From assembly GCA_009772935.1 (NCBI GenBank), contig WOUR01000021.1:28418-92417 (forward strand): a stretch of DNA of 64,000 nucleotides, written 5' to 3'. Position numbers and translations under genes: made by a program. Source of the DNA: Rhodospirillaceae bacterium. Its GTDB lineage: Bacteria > Pseudomonadota > Alphaproteobacteria > Reyranellales > Reyranellaceae. This document shows, piece by piece, positions 40,823 through 49,799 of the stretch (position 1 is the stretch's first letter; each line of letters opens with the position of its first letter). The notes under the pieces were generated by a model. That model searched no databases and had not been told where the DNA came from. It saw only the letters and a list, made by a program, of their open reading frames with translations.

Positions 40823-42589
40823 TCATTCGTCAGTGTCGAAGCGATCCTTCAGCGGGAAGCCCGGCGGGTAGTCGACCTCGCCAGTCTTCTCGTTCCAGCG
40901 CACGACGCCCTCGCGCGGCACGCCAGCCGTGGGACCCCCGACGGCATCGGTATCGACCAGTCGTGCCGTCCGCAGACCGTTGATCAGCCAGTCGCCGTCG
41001 ACCGCGCGCTGGGCGCACTTCGTCCACTCCTCGCACCAGTCGCCGAGGCTGTAGCCATACCACTTCCAGCGCGGCGTGACGGGCGGCAGCCCGGCCTTGT
41101 CCCAGAGGGTCCTGGCCTCCTCCATAAGTTCCCGCGCCGGCAGGGCCACCGGAGGCATGTCGTAGTGCAGGGTCGCGTCGATCATGATCTTCGCTTCCCA
41201 CTCCCGGTCGCGGAGCTTGGGCGCATGGCCGTTCGCCTGATGATCGACGATCTTCACCGACTTCATCAGGTCGGTGCGATAGGCGATCGCCCACAGCACT
41301 TCCTCGACATTGTTCGGGTTGATGTCCTCGTCGACGGCAACCGTCATCTTGCCCACCGACCGCATGAAGGTGGTGGCGCCTTCCAGGGCCCGCCAGATTT
41401 CCGTCTTGGGCGTGTTCCTCTCCAGGACGACGACCGTGAACCGGGAGACGCCGATCATCGGCCCATGCAGGGCCACATCCTTGACCTGCCGGATGTACAG
41501 CGTGTTCTTCAGGTGGTTGAGCATGATCGCGCTGTAGTTCAGCTGCTTGATGACACCCGACTCGGACGGCGCCATCTGCGAGATCATCGAACTCAGCACG
41601 GCCTTCCTGCGCCGCGTGATGGCGGTGACGGTGATCGAATGGTTGTATTCCTCCACCGACATGTTGCCGTAGGACTCGCCGAACGGCGCCTCCATCTCGA
41701 GCTTCTCCGGATCGAGCCAGCCCTCGATGATGATCTGGGCGTCGGCCGGCACCATGAGCGGGATGGTCTTGCACTTGACCTTGCGATACGGCGCACCAGC
41801 CAGGGCACCGGCCACGTCCATGTCGTCGAGATACTCGGGCACCTTCTGCGGACCCACGACCTGCAGCGAAGGCGGCGCTCCGACGATCAGCGCCACCGGC
41901 ATCTTCTCGCCGCGCTCCTTGTACTTCGCCCAGTTCTGGTGGGCGCCGCCGTTCGTCTGGATCAGCCACATGCCGGTCATGCGGTCCGACGCCTTCAGGC
42001 TGCAGCGGTTCTGGCTGATGTTCTGGATGTTCGTTTCGGGATTGAGCGTCACGAACAGGCCGGCGGAGAAATACGGCGCCGTATCCCAGCCCGGCGTGTT
42101 ATTGGGAACCGGCAGCGTGTCGAGGCCCTTGCCGGCGCCGCCCCTCAGCGCGTCGCCTGTCAGCACCACCTCATGGACGGGCGCTTCCTCCGACGGAATC
42201 TCGACGGCAGGAATCGGATGCTGGAAGGCATTGGACCATTTGTCGAAGATCTTCTGCGACAGCGCCGACAGCCCTTCGTCGGGCTTGTGCTCGATGCCCA
42301 TCGCCAGGGCGTAGATCGCCGGCGAGCCCGCCGTGCCGCCGACCTGCACGTCGCAGTTCCCTTTGTACTTGCGCCCCTTGGAATCGGTGACGTTGGTGAA
42401 CAGGAAGGCCCGCTTGGGGTTGGTGTTGAGCACCGTGCCGACGTCACCGACATAGCCCCAGCGCACGAAGGCGTGCAGGTGCCGGTCCTTGTTGATCTCC
42501 TGGTCGATCTTCCAGAGGAGATCGGCCTTCTCGAGTTTCTCCAAGTGATCGTTGAGGTCGTCGTACTTGCGTTGAAATCCCTTTTGCAC
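40823..42589 (-). CDS. UbiD family decarboxylase (paralogue 2 of 3)
   Basis: A 588-residue protein starting at GTG 42589 behind AGAGGAG. The catalytic pair is in EAPFGESYGNMSVEEYNHSI. The cofactor region is NIQNISQNRCSLKASDRMTG, followed by GGAHQNWAKYKERGEKMPVA. The C-terminal 100 residues (RWKWYGYSLGDWCEEWTKCA) are shared with paralogue 3 and absent from paralogue 1, so paralogues 2 and 3 form a closer pair that may assemble together. Long UbiD proteins of this kind resemble the phenylphosphate carboxylase and related aromatic (de)carboxylase subunits; the substrate is unknown. Confidence 0.9.
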   Translation of the reverse strand: MQKGFQRKYDDLNDHLEKLEKADLLWKIDQEINKDRHLHAFVRWGYVGDVGTVLNTNPKRAFLFTNVTDSKGRKYKGNCDVQVGGTAGSPAIYALAMGIEHKPDEGLSALSQKIFDKWSNAFQHPIPAVEIPSEEAPVHEVVLTGDALRGGAGKGLDTLPVPNNTPGWDTAPYFSAGLFVTLNPETNIQNISQNRCSLKASDRMTGMWLIQTNGGAHQNWAKYKERGEKMPVALIVGAPPSLQVVGPQKVPEYLDDMDVAGALAGAPYRKVKCKTIPLMVPADAQIIIEGWLDPEKLEMEAPFGESYGNMSVEEYNHSITVTAITRRRKAVLSSMISQMAPSESGVIKQLNYSAIMLNHLKNTLYIRQVKDVALHGPMIGVSRFTVVVLERNTPKTEIWRALEGATTFMRSVGKMTVAVDEDINPNNVEEVLWAIAYRTDLMKSVKIVDHQANGHAPKLRDREWEAKIMIDATLHYDMPPVALPARELMEEARTLWDKAGLPPVTPRWKWYGYSLGDWCEEWTKCAQRAVDGDWLINGLRTARLVDTDAVGGPTAGVPREGVVRWNEKTGEVDYPPGFPLKDRFDTDE

Positions 42590-42616
42590 GGCAATGCTCC
42601 TCTTGAGGCGGTGGGC

Positions 42617-44251
42617 CTAGTCACCCAGAAATCGAATGCCGCGCGCAGGATCCTGCGGCTCGGCAGTGGTGCTCATATGCGCCGCCGAGCGGCGGCCGTT
42701 GGCGATCCAGTCGCCGCGTGCGGCGCGCGCGGCGCAGGCGTCCCATTCGTCGGACCAGTCGCCGAGCGAGTAGCCGCTCCACGGCGACTGCGGACGCAGT
42801 GGCGGCAGCCCGAGTTCCCCCCAGAGCATCCGCGCCCGTTCCATGTATTCCTTCTTGGGCAGCGCGACCGGCGGATAATCGCCCTTGGCCGTGGCGTCGA
42901 TCAGCATGGTCGCGTCGACCTCCGAGCCCTTCAGCGCAGGGCCATGTCCCTTGCCGCGATTGGGCACGACATGCGTGTCCGTCAGCGGGTTGGAACGGTA
43001 GGCGATCGCCCACAGGACATGGTCGGTGTCCTCGGGGTCGATGTCCTCGTCGAGGGCGATGCAGAACTTGCCGATCGCCGGCGTGAGGGAGGCCGTGCCC
43101 ATGAGCGCGCGCCAGATCTCGGACTTCGGCGTGCCCCTCTTCAGGATGAGGAAGACGAACGGCCTGAGGTTGGTCAGGGGTTCGTGCATCGAGACGCGCA
43201 CCACGCTCTTGATGTTCAGTCCGTCGCGCAGATGGGCGAGATAGAGGGGCTCGTAGGCGACCTTCTTGATGACGCTCGATTCGCTCGGCGTGACCTGGGA
43301 GATGATCGAGGTGATGGTGTAGGACGGACGCCGGGTTATGGCAGTCACCCGCATCAAGAAATTGTACTCCTCGAGCGCCATGTAGCCGTGCGACTCGCCG
43401 AACGGACCCTCGGGTTCGAGCCGGTCGGTGTCGATCAGCCCTTCGATCACGACCTGCGATTCCGCCGGCACAAGGAGATCGACCGTCCGGCATTTGACGA
43501 CATTGATGGGAGAGCCCGCGAGCCCGCCCGCCACCGTGAGCTCGTCGCAATCGAGCGGCAGTTTCTGCGGGCCGACGAAGGCCACGATCGGCGGGGCGCC
43601 CAGCACCACCGCCACCGGCATCGGCTGGCCGAGCTTCTTGTACTTGAGCCAGTGCACGCCGCCACCCGCAAGCGTCGAGCGCTCCATCATCACGGCCAGG
43701 CGATCGGGCGCTTTCAGGTTGCCGCGATAGAGGCCCATGTTCTGAATACCGCTGTCGGGATCGCGGGTGAACCAGAGCGCCGCCGTGAGATAGGGTGCCG
43801 TGTCGTAACCGGGCGTCGAGATGGGAATGGGCAGGGCGTCCAGCCCGTGACCGGGCTTGGACAGTGCCTCGCCGGTCTCCATCACCTCCTGGCAGGGTGC
43901 CGTCGCCACCTGCTGCGGGGCAATGGGATGGGCAATCGCGTCGAGCCAGGCCTTGCCGATCTCCGCTTCGGGCCTCTTCATGCCGAGCGCGTAGATCCGC
44001 CGGTTGCCGGCCAGGGCACCGATGGCAACCCGGGCGCCGGGATAGGAGCGCCCTTTGGCGTCGACGACGTTGGTGAACAGGAACGCCTTGCGATCCGCTT
44101 CGGCGATGCCACCGCGATACTGCCAACGCACCAGCGGATGCATCTCGGTGTCCTTGTCGATGGCGCGATCGACCGAACAGAGCAGCCCTGAGGACTTCAG
44201 CCTCTGGACATGCGCATCGATGTCGTCGTAGCCGACCGGCCCCTCCGCCAT
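42617..44251 (-). CDS. UbiD family decarboxylase (paralogue 3 of 3)
   Basis: A 544-residue protein and the first gene of the operon. The catalytic pair is in EGPFGESHGYMALEEYNFLM; the cofactor region is GIQNMGLYRGNLKAPDRLAV. It shares with paralogue 2 the N-terminal pattern DIDAHVQRLKSSGLLCSVDR / DLNDHLEKLEKADLLWKIDQ and the C-terminal SPWSGYSLGDWSDEWDACAA. It would use the prenylated FMN from the UbiX encoded downstream. An FNR/FixK-type box lies about 100 bp upstream of the start. The next gene begins 27 bp after its stop. Confidence 0.9.
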   Translation of the reverse strand: MAEGPVGYDDIDAHVQRLKSSGLLCSVDRAIDKDTEMHPLVRWQYRGGIAEADRKAFLFTNVVDAKGRSYPGARVAIGALAGNRRIYALGMKRPEAEIGKAWLDAIAHPIAPQQVATAPCQEVMETGEALSKPGHGLDALPIPISTPGYDTAPYLTAALWFTRDPDSGIQNMGLYRGNLKAPDRLAVMMERSTLAGGGVHWLKYKKLGQPMPVAVVLGAPPIVAFVGPQKLPLDCDELTVAGGLAGSPINVVKCRTVDLLVPAESQVVIEGLIDTDRLEPEGPFGESHGYMALEEYNFLMRVTAITRRPSYTITSIISQVTPSESSVIKKVAYEPLYLAHLRDGLNIKSVVRVSMHEPLTNLRPFVFLILKRGTPKSEIWRALMGTASLTPAIGKFCIALDEDIDPEDTDHVLWAIAYRSNPLTDTHVVPNRGKGHGPALKGSEVDATMLIDATAKGDYPPVALPKKEYMERARMLWGELGLPPLRPQSPWSGYSLGDWSDEWDACAARAARGDWIANGRRSAAHMSTTAEPQDPARGIRFLGD

Positions 44252-44345
44252 CGATCCCCTCCCCCCGAAGGGCGCCTTCCAGCGCCGTGCGAAGGCCGCA
44301 CCTTCGCTGCTGAAATCAAGCTATCAGCAGCGCGGAGGAGATCGT

Positions 44346-44359
44346 TTGATGCAGGTCAA
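44346..44359 (-). promoter_or_regulatory. FNR/FixK-type box upstream of the UbiD operon
   Basis: TTGATGCAGGTCAA at 44346-44359 fits the TTGAY-N4-RTCAA consensus bound by FNR/FixK/Anr-type regulators at every defined position. It is centred about 102 bp upstream of the first UbiD start on the minus strand, in the 129-bp gap after the nitroreductase gene. For a class II site this would put transcription start near 44312. It suggests that the operon is turned on, or off, when oxygen is low. Confidence 0.55.
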
Positions 44360-44380
44360 TCGAAGGAGATGGCAACGCGC

Positions 44381-45058
44381 CTAGTCGCCGAAGCCGACGA
44401 ACACCGTGGCTTCGCCGACGGACTTCCGTTCGGACACGACCGCATTGGCCGGAAAGCTCTCGTCCGGCCAGCCCAGCGCGATGCTCTTCATGATGACCTG
44501 ATCGTCGGCAATTCCGGCATGCTCGCGCACCACCGGCGACTGCATGATGCCCTGGCTGTTGATCACCGCCCCGAGCCCGCGCGACCAGGCGGCATTGACC
44601 AGCGCCGTCGTCACGGCGCCGCAATCGAACGGCGTGTCGTCGCTGCCGTCCAGCACGCGATCATAGGTCACGATCACGCAGACCGGCGCGTCGAACTGGC
44701 GGAAGCCGCGCAGCACCCAGTCCTGGCGCATCTCCTTGTCGTCGCGCGCGATCCCCATGGCGGAGAACAACTGCTTGGCGACGCCGACCTGGCGGTCCCG
44801 GTGCGGACCGGCGAAGGGCTGTCCGGTGCGGAATTCGCGCGACTGCGGGATACCCGCCAGCATCCGCTCCGTATTGCCGGCGCGAATCCGGTCCAGCGGT
44901 TCGCCGGTGATGACGTAGAAGTTCCAGGGCTGGGTGTTCATCGACGAGGGCGCGCGCATCGCCAGCCCGATGATTTCCTCGATCAGCGCCTTGGGGACGG
45001 GATCGGGCTTGTAACCCCGGATGCTTCGCCGACCGAGGATGACGTCATCGAACTTCAT
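44381..45058 (-). CDS. Nitroreductase family protein
   Basis: A 225-residue FMN enzyme. The N-terminal FMN motif is RRSIRGYKPDPVPKALIEEI, then APSSMNTQPWNFYVITGEPL, and the C-terminal IALGWPDESFPAN is the usual closing motif. It may reduce nitroaromatics, quinones or enones with NAD(P)H. It is on the same strand as the UbiD operon and upstream of it, but the 129-bp gap with its own FNR/FixK-type box suggests separate transcription. The start is ATG 45058. Confidence 0.9.
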   Translation of the reverse strand: MKFDDVILGRRSIRGYKPDPVPKALIEEIIGLAMRAPSSMNTQPWNFYVITGEPLDRIRAGNTERMLAGIPQSREFRTGQPFAGPHRDRQVGVAKQLFSAMGIARDDKEMRQDWVLRGFRQFDAPVCVIVTYDRVLDGSDDTPFDCGAVTTALVNAAWSRGLGAVINSQGIMQSPVVREHAGIADDQVIMKSIALGWPDESFPANAVVSERKSVGEATVFVGFGD

Positions 45059-45145
45059 TTGCCTGGAAATCTCCGGTGCTTCCTGAACCGGCGGCAATTC
45101 TCCGGGCATCGCGGCCCCCGCGCAAGACAGGCCGCCCCACCTCGA

Positions 45146-45586
45146 TCAGCAATGCACCGAGGGCCGGTTGGCTTGCTGAGCAATGTCTTCTTCACGGGCC
45201 GGCACACTCCTGCGGACCGCGGACGTCTCCAGCCACTTTCGCGCCCGCTCGACGTCGCTGAAGATCCGCATCGGCCGACGCGGCGAGGCGAGAATTCCGA
45301 GGACCCGGGAAAGCAGCGGGTACTTGTCGGCGGGGATGACGACCGCAAGAGGCCCGAGGGGCGCGCCGTCACCATGGAGGGTGCGCATCCGGACGCCGAT
45401 GTTCAGCACGTCCAGGGCGCCCATCCTTGTATCCGCCTGACTCCCGTCGAACAGCTTCCGATAGCCGAGCGCATTCGAGCCGACCAGGACATCCAACATT
45501 CGGTGGATTTCGTCCGGTTCGACGACCCCGATGCAGGTGACCTCGAAAATCTTTTCTTCTGAATCGATCGTCCAATGCACGGGCAT
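45146..45586 (-). CDS. STAS-like / SpoIIAA-like small protein of unknown function
   Basis: About 146 residues from ATG 45586 (an ATG five codons upstream is possible). The pattern VHWTIDSEEKIFEVTCIGVV, followed by EPDEIHRMLDVL and GYRKLFDGSQADTRMGALDV, looks like the STAS or SpoIIAA-like fold: strand, strand, helix, strand ending in Asp. The middle LGPLAVVIPADKYPLLSRVL and the closing RIFSDVERARKWLE support this. No partner kinase or phosphatase is nearby. Its function is unknown. Confidence 0.6.
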   Translation of the reverse strand: MPVHWTIDSEEKIFEVTCIGVVEPDEIHRMLDVLVGSNALGYRKLFDGSQADTRMGALDVLNIGVRMRTLHGDGAPLGPLAVVIPADKYPLLSRVLGILASPRRPMRIFSDVERARKWLETSAVRRSVPAREEDIAQQANRPSVHC

Positions 45587-45844
45587 TGCCGATGCTCCCA
45601 ACTCATCTCACTGGCCAACTGGCCAAGCGTCCACCTGAACACGGTTTCAAACTGTACTATTTGCGGCGAAGTTGCAATATCATCATGCGCAAGTTGTCCG
45701 ACCTAGGTATAGTGCCGTCATCAAGGGCATCGACATGCGCAGCATTCTTGCGAACGAACGGTTTCCTTGCCACTTGGAGGGGCGGGCAAAACCTGACGAT
45801 CCCATAATCGTCCGAACCTCTCAGAAGGGGTTGGGGAGGCCGTC

Positions 45845-48793
45845 GTGACGTCGTTGATCAACAGTCTGGGCGGCACCGCCGGTTTCGGCGAATTCTCGCT
45901 GCCCGCCAACGATGATGGCTCGACGGGGTTCATCGACCTTACGCCGATCTTCGGCACGCAAGGCATCAACTTCTTCGGCCGCTACTACACGGGCTTCTAT
46001 CTCAACAACAACGGCAGCGTGACCTTCAATGCCGCCTCCAGCAGCTTCACGCCGAGTTCGATCACCGGATCGACCAGCAATCCCATCATCGCCGCCTACT
46101 GGGCCGACATCGATACGCGCGGCGGCGCTGTCGCGCCGACGCCCGGCGGCACGTCGACCGGCTCGAACCTGCTCTGGTACGATCTCGATGCCGTCAGCAA
46201 GACCTTCACCGCCACATGGGACGATGTCGGCTACTACAGCGGCCAGACCAACAAGCTGAACGCCTTCCAACTCAGCATCCAGCAGATCAACGCGCAGGGC
46301 GACTTCGACATCACCTTCCGTTACGAGAACGTGGACTGGACCACCGGCAACGCGTCCGGCGGCAGCAACGGTCTGGGTGGCACGCCGGCCAGGGCCGGCT
46401 ACAGCGCGGGAAATGGCGTCGAGTACTACGAGCTTCCGCAATCCGGCAACGAGGCGTATCTGCTCGCGCTGGAGAGCGCTAGCAACGTCGGCACGCCGGG
46501 CACTTTCGTGTTCTCGGTGCGCAATGGCATGCCAACGGTGGGCATCACCGTGGGTGACGCCGCGATCGACGAAGGCGACGGCGGCGGTCCCCACTATCTC
46601 AGCATTCCGGTCTTCCTGACCGAGGCTTCCTCCTCGACCGTCACCGTCCAGTTCACGACCGCGAACGGCAGCGCGCTCGCCGGGCAGGACTATGCTGCCC
46701 AAAGCGGCACCCTCACCTTCGTGCCCGGGGTGATCCAGCAGAACATCCTCGTCGCCATCGCCGGCGATGCGATCGTCGAGGGCAACGAGACCTTCACCGT
46801 CACCCTGTCGGATCCGTCGGAGGGCGCCTCGATCCTCGACGGCAGCGCCACGGGCACGATCCTCAACGACGATGTCGCGACGGCTGTGCTGTCGATCGCC
46901 GCCACCAGCACCAACAAACCGGAAGGACAGTCGGGCAGCACGCCCTTCACTTTCACCGTCACCCGCACCGGCGATCTGAGCGCTCCCGCCAGCGCGCAAT
47001 GGGCCGTCACCGGCCCGGCGGTCAACGGCACGGACTTCACGGGCGGCGTGTTGCCGACCGGCACGGTGAGCTTCGCCGCCGGCGAGACCTCGAAGGTCAT
47101 CAGCATTGGTGTCGCAGGCGACAGCGCCGTCGAAGCGAACGAGGCCTTCTGGGTGCAACTGTCCCAGCCCGGCGCCGGTACCATCCTCGGCACTGCCTTG
47201 GCGAAGGGCGTCATCCGTAACGACGACGCGGCGCTGTCGATCGCCACCACCAGCGCCAACAAACCGGAAGGACAGTCGGGCAGCACGTCCTTCACATTCA
47301 CCATCACCCGCACCGGCGACCTGAGCGGTGCCAACAGCGCGCAATGGGCCGTCACCGGCTCTGCCGTCAACGGCGCCGACTTCACGGGCGGCGTGTTGCC
47401 AACCGGCACGGTGAGCTTCGCCGCCGGCGAGACCTCGAAGGTCATCAGCATCGGTGTCGCGGGCGACAGCGCGGTCGAGGCGAACGAGGCCTTCTGGGTT
47501 CAGCTCTCCCAGCCCGGTGCCGGCACCAGCCTCGGCACCGCTTCGGCGAAGGGCGTCATCCGCAATGACGACGCGGCGCTGTCGATCGCCGCCACCAGCA
47601 CCAACAAACCGGAAGGACAGTCGGGCAGCACGCCCTTCACCTTCACCGTGACCCGCACCGGCGACCTGAGCGGCGTCGCCAGCGCGCAATGGGCCGTCAC
47701 CGGCCCGGCGGTCAACGGCACGGACTTCACGGGCGGCGTGTTGCCGGCCGGCACGGTGAGCTTCGCCGCCGGCGAGACCTCGAAGGTCATCAGCATCGGT
47801 GTCGCAGGCGACAGCGCCGTCGAGGCGAACGAGGCCTTCTGGGTGCAGCTGTCCCAGCCCGGTGCCGGTACCAGCCTCGGCACCGCCTCGGCGAAGGGCG
47901 TCATCCGCAATGACGATTCTTGGCTGTCGATCGCCGCCACCGGCGCCGACAAGCCGGAAGGAGATGGGGGCAGCACGGCGTTCACCTTCACCGTGACCCG
48001 CACCGGCGACCTGAGCGGTGCCGCCAGCGCGCACTGGGCCGTCGCGGGTCCGGCAGTCGATGGCACCGACTTCGCCGGGGGCGTGTTGCCGACCGGCACA
48101 GTGAGCTTCGCCGCCGGCGAGACCTCGAAGGTCATCAGCATCGGGGTCGCGGGCGACAATGCCGTCGAGTCGAACGAGGCCTTCTCGGTGACGCTGTCCA
48201 ATCCCGGCGCCGGCACCAGCCTCGGCACCGCCTCGGCGAGCGGCGTCATCCGCAACGACGATGTCTCGCTGTCGATCGCCGCCAGCAGCGCCGACAAACC
48301 CGAAGGCGATCTGGGCGTCACGCCCTTCACCTTCACCGTCAGCCGCGCCGGCGACCTGAGCGGCGCCGCCAGCGTCAGCTGGGCCGTATCCGGGACCGAG
48401 GTCCTCGATTCCGATTTCATCCCGTTTGATGAACTTCTGGACTCCGCCGAGCAGATTTCCGTGGACGCCTCCTACATCGGTTCCTTCTTTCCCCAGATCC
48501 CCTCCGACAGCGAAGTCGAATTGCCTGCCTTCTCCCTGTTCGGCGGCGAGATGCCGGCGGGCAGCGTGAACTTCGCCGCCGGGGAAGCCTGCAAGACCGT
48601 CACGGTCTGGGTCCTCGGAGAGATCCTGGTGGAACGAGACGAGAATTTCCTGGTCACCTTGTCGAATGCCAGCGAGGGAGTCGTCATCGATACCGCGTCG
48701 GCCGTCGGAACCATTCGGAACGACGACAGCGCCTACACGGTCGAGTCCTTCTCAAGCCTCGTCATGGGCCCGGACCTGCTGGGCTGGTCCTGA
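45845..48793 (+). CDS. Large surface/secreted protein: nidogen-like domain plus Calx-beta repeats
   Basis: A 982-residue protein. Residues about 1-220 are a nidogen-like (NIDO) domain: TPIFGTQGINFFGRYYTGFY, NNNGSVTFN, PIIAAYWADIDTRGG and DITFRYENVDW. Six Calx-beta type modules follow, the first diverged and the next five with a 115-residue period, each ending in a variant of GVIRNDD. These modules bind calcium in homologues. There is no Sec signal, so type I secretion with a C-terminal signal is possible, but no RTX nonapeptides and no HlyBD genes are seen. It starts at GTG 45845 behind GGGGAGG. It is probably an adhesin. Confidence 0.85.
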   Translation: MTSLINSLGGTAGFGEFSLPANDDGSTGFIDLTPIFGTQGINFFGRYYTGFYLNNNGSVTFNAASSSFTPSSITGSTSNPIIAAYWADIDTRGGAVAPTPGGTSTGSNLLWYDLDAVSKTFTATWDDVGYYSGQTNKLNAFQLSIQQINAQGDFDITFRYENVDWTTGNASGGSNGLGGTPARAGYSAGNGVEYYELPQSGNEAYLLALESASNVGTPGTFVFSVRNGMPTVGITVGDAAIDEGDGGGPHYLSIPVFLTEASSSTVTVQFTTANGSALAGQDYAAQSGTLTFVPGVIQQNILVAIAGDAIVEGNETFTVTLSDPSEGASILDGSATGTILNDDVATAVLSIAATSTNKPEGQSGSTPFTFTVTRTGDLSAPASAQWAVTGPAVNGTDFTGGVLPTGTVSFAAGETSKVISIGVAGDSAVEANEAFWVQLSQPGAGTILGTALAKGVIRNDDAALSIATTSANKPEGQSGSTSFTFTITRTGDLSGANSAQWAVTGSAVNGADFTGGVLPTGTVSFAAGETSKVISIGVAGDSAVEANEAFWVQLSQPGAGTSLGTASAKGVIRNDDAALSIAATSTNKPEGQSGSTPFTFTVTRTGDLSGVASAQWAVTGPAVNGTDFTGGVLPAGTVSFAAGETSKVISIGVAGDSAVEANEAFWVQLSQPGAGTSLGTASAKGVIRNDDSWLSIAATGADKPEGDGGSTAFTFTVTRTGDLSGAASAHWAVAGPAVDGTDFAGGVLPTGTVSFAAGETSKVISIGVAGDNAVESNEAFSVTLSNPGAGTSLGTASASGVIRNDDVSLSIAASSADKPEGDLGVTPFTFTVSRAGDLSGAASVSWAVSGTEVLDSDFIPFDELLDSAEQISVDASYIGSFFPQIPSDSEVELPAFSLFGGEMPAGSVNFAAGEACKTVTVWVLGEILVERDENFLVTLSNASEGVVIDTASAVGTIRNDDSAYTVESFSSLVMGPDLLGWS
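46889..48268 (+). repeat. Four tandem 345-bp coding repeats (Calx-beta), nearly identical
   Basis: The unit starts with CTGTCGATCGCC at 46889, 47234, 47579 and 47924, and a diverged fifth copy starts at 48269. The spacing is exactly 345 bp each time. Between copies long stretches are identical at DNA level, for example GGCACGGTGAGCTTCGCCGC and GAGACCTCGAAGGTCATCAG. This points to recent duplication or gene conversion. Confidence 0.9.
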
Positions 48794-48903
48794 CGGACCA
48801 CGGCGCGAGTGGCCGGTCACCGAACTGACACGCCGGCCTCACGAGACGGCAACGAGACTGTTGCACTGGGAAGGGAGTGTCCGCCTCCCCCTCTCCGGCC
48901 ACA

Positions 48904-49776
48904 TCAGGGCAGAACCATCAGGCGCTGGCCCATCCGGATCCTCGCGCCGTCGGCAATGCCGTCGCACAGGTGAAAGCCGCGCGGGGCGAAGACGATGATC
49001 GTGGACCCGTGCTCGAACCAGCCCAGCTCCTCGCCCCGTCGCACGCGCGTCGCGCAGGCGATGTCGGCCGCGCCGCGATAGTTCATGTTCATCAAGACGT
49101 CGAGGAAGTGCAGCCGGATACTGGCCACCAGGATTGCCGCCACCGGCACCAGCGCCACCGGGTGGCCGCCCGAGGCGAGCCGCAGCCGCAGCACGGCGCG
49201 CTCGTTGCGACAAAACAGGCGCTCGACGCGCTTCAGCGCGATCGAGTTCACGTTCCAGGTATCGCCGGACACGTAGGTCACGCGCTCGACCGTCGCATCG
49301 TGCGGCGCGTGGAAGCGATGGTACATGCTCGAGGTCAGGCGCAGCGTGACATACGTGCCGTCGCGATAGGTTTCGACCAGATCCGAGGCGATCAGCAGGT
49401 CCTCGAGGCGGTAGGGAAAGCCCTTGGCCTGGAACAGGTCGGTCCCGCGAACCGAGCCGCAGGCGCCGACGATCCCGTCGCAGGGACTGACCAGCATCGC
49501 GGGATCGGCGTCGAGGGGTCGCGCACCCGCCCGCAGTTCGCGTGTGAAGCAGTCACGCAGGCTCCCGAAGGTCTTCTTCTTCGACTCGGCGAGGTCGAGA
49601 TCGGCGAACAGGCGCCAGATCGCGATCGAGGCGCGCGCCAGGGCCGGGCTCTCGATGCGACTGAACCAGCCCATCCAGCGCGTGGCGAGCCGGCGCGGGA
49701 TGCGGTTGGTCAGCAGGAAATTGATGTCCTCCTGCTGGAGCACCTTCATCAGTTGCGAATGCACGCTCTTGGCCAC
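48904..49776 (-). CDS. psd: Phosphatidylserine decarboxylase
   Basis: A 290-residue proenzyme of the long (type I) form. The catalytic triad candidates are Asp100 in SPCDGIVG, His153/His156 in MYHRFHAPHD, and Ser258 in the self-cleavage motif HGST (WFEHGSTIIVF), where the Ser becomes the pyruvoyl group. The enzyme makes phosphatidylethanolamine from phosphatidylserine at the inner membrane. It starts at GTG 49776, 23 bp from the divergent aminotransferase gene, so both share a promoter region. No phosphatidylserine synthase gene is in the window. Confidence 0.92.
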   Translation of the reverse strand: MAKSVHSQLMKVLQQEDINFLLTNRIPRRLATRWMGWFSRIESPALARASIAIWRLFADLDLAESKKKTFGSLRDCFTRELRAGARPLDADPAMLVSPCDGIVGACGSVRGTDLFQAKGFPYRLEDLLIASDLVETYRDGTYVTLRLTSSMYHRFHAPHDATVERVTYVSGDTWNVNSIALKRVERLFCRNERAVLRLRLASGGHPVALVPVAAILVASIRLHFLDVLMNMNYRGAADIACATRVRRGEELGWFEHGSTIIVFAPRGFHLCDGIADGARIRMGQRLMVLP

Positions 49777-49799
49777 TTAGAAAACTCCGGGGAAGCAGG

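Noticed and set aside
40809..40833. Similarity of the 25 bases after the UbiD2 stop to those after the PNPOx-like gene stop (38008-38029)
   Set aside because: The shared part is mostly a GGAGGAGG-type purine run after a stop codon; beyond it the tRNA-like sequence is not repeated, so it is probably chance.
40751..44191. A 1146-codon open frame antisense to the UbiD genes
   Set aside because: It spans three clear minus-strand genes and is Arg/His/Asp-rich without any domain; it is a product of high GC.
44346..44359. Assigning the FNR/FixK box to the nitroreductase gene
   Set aside because: The box lies downstream of the nitroreductase stop and upstream of the UbiD operon on the same strand.
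45821..48034. A 737-codon open frame antisense to the Calx-beta gene
   Set aside because: It mirrors the repeated codons of the plus-strand gene, has low-complexity Gly/Arg/Ala composition and no family pattern.
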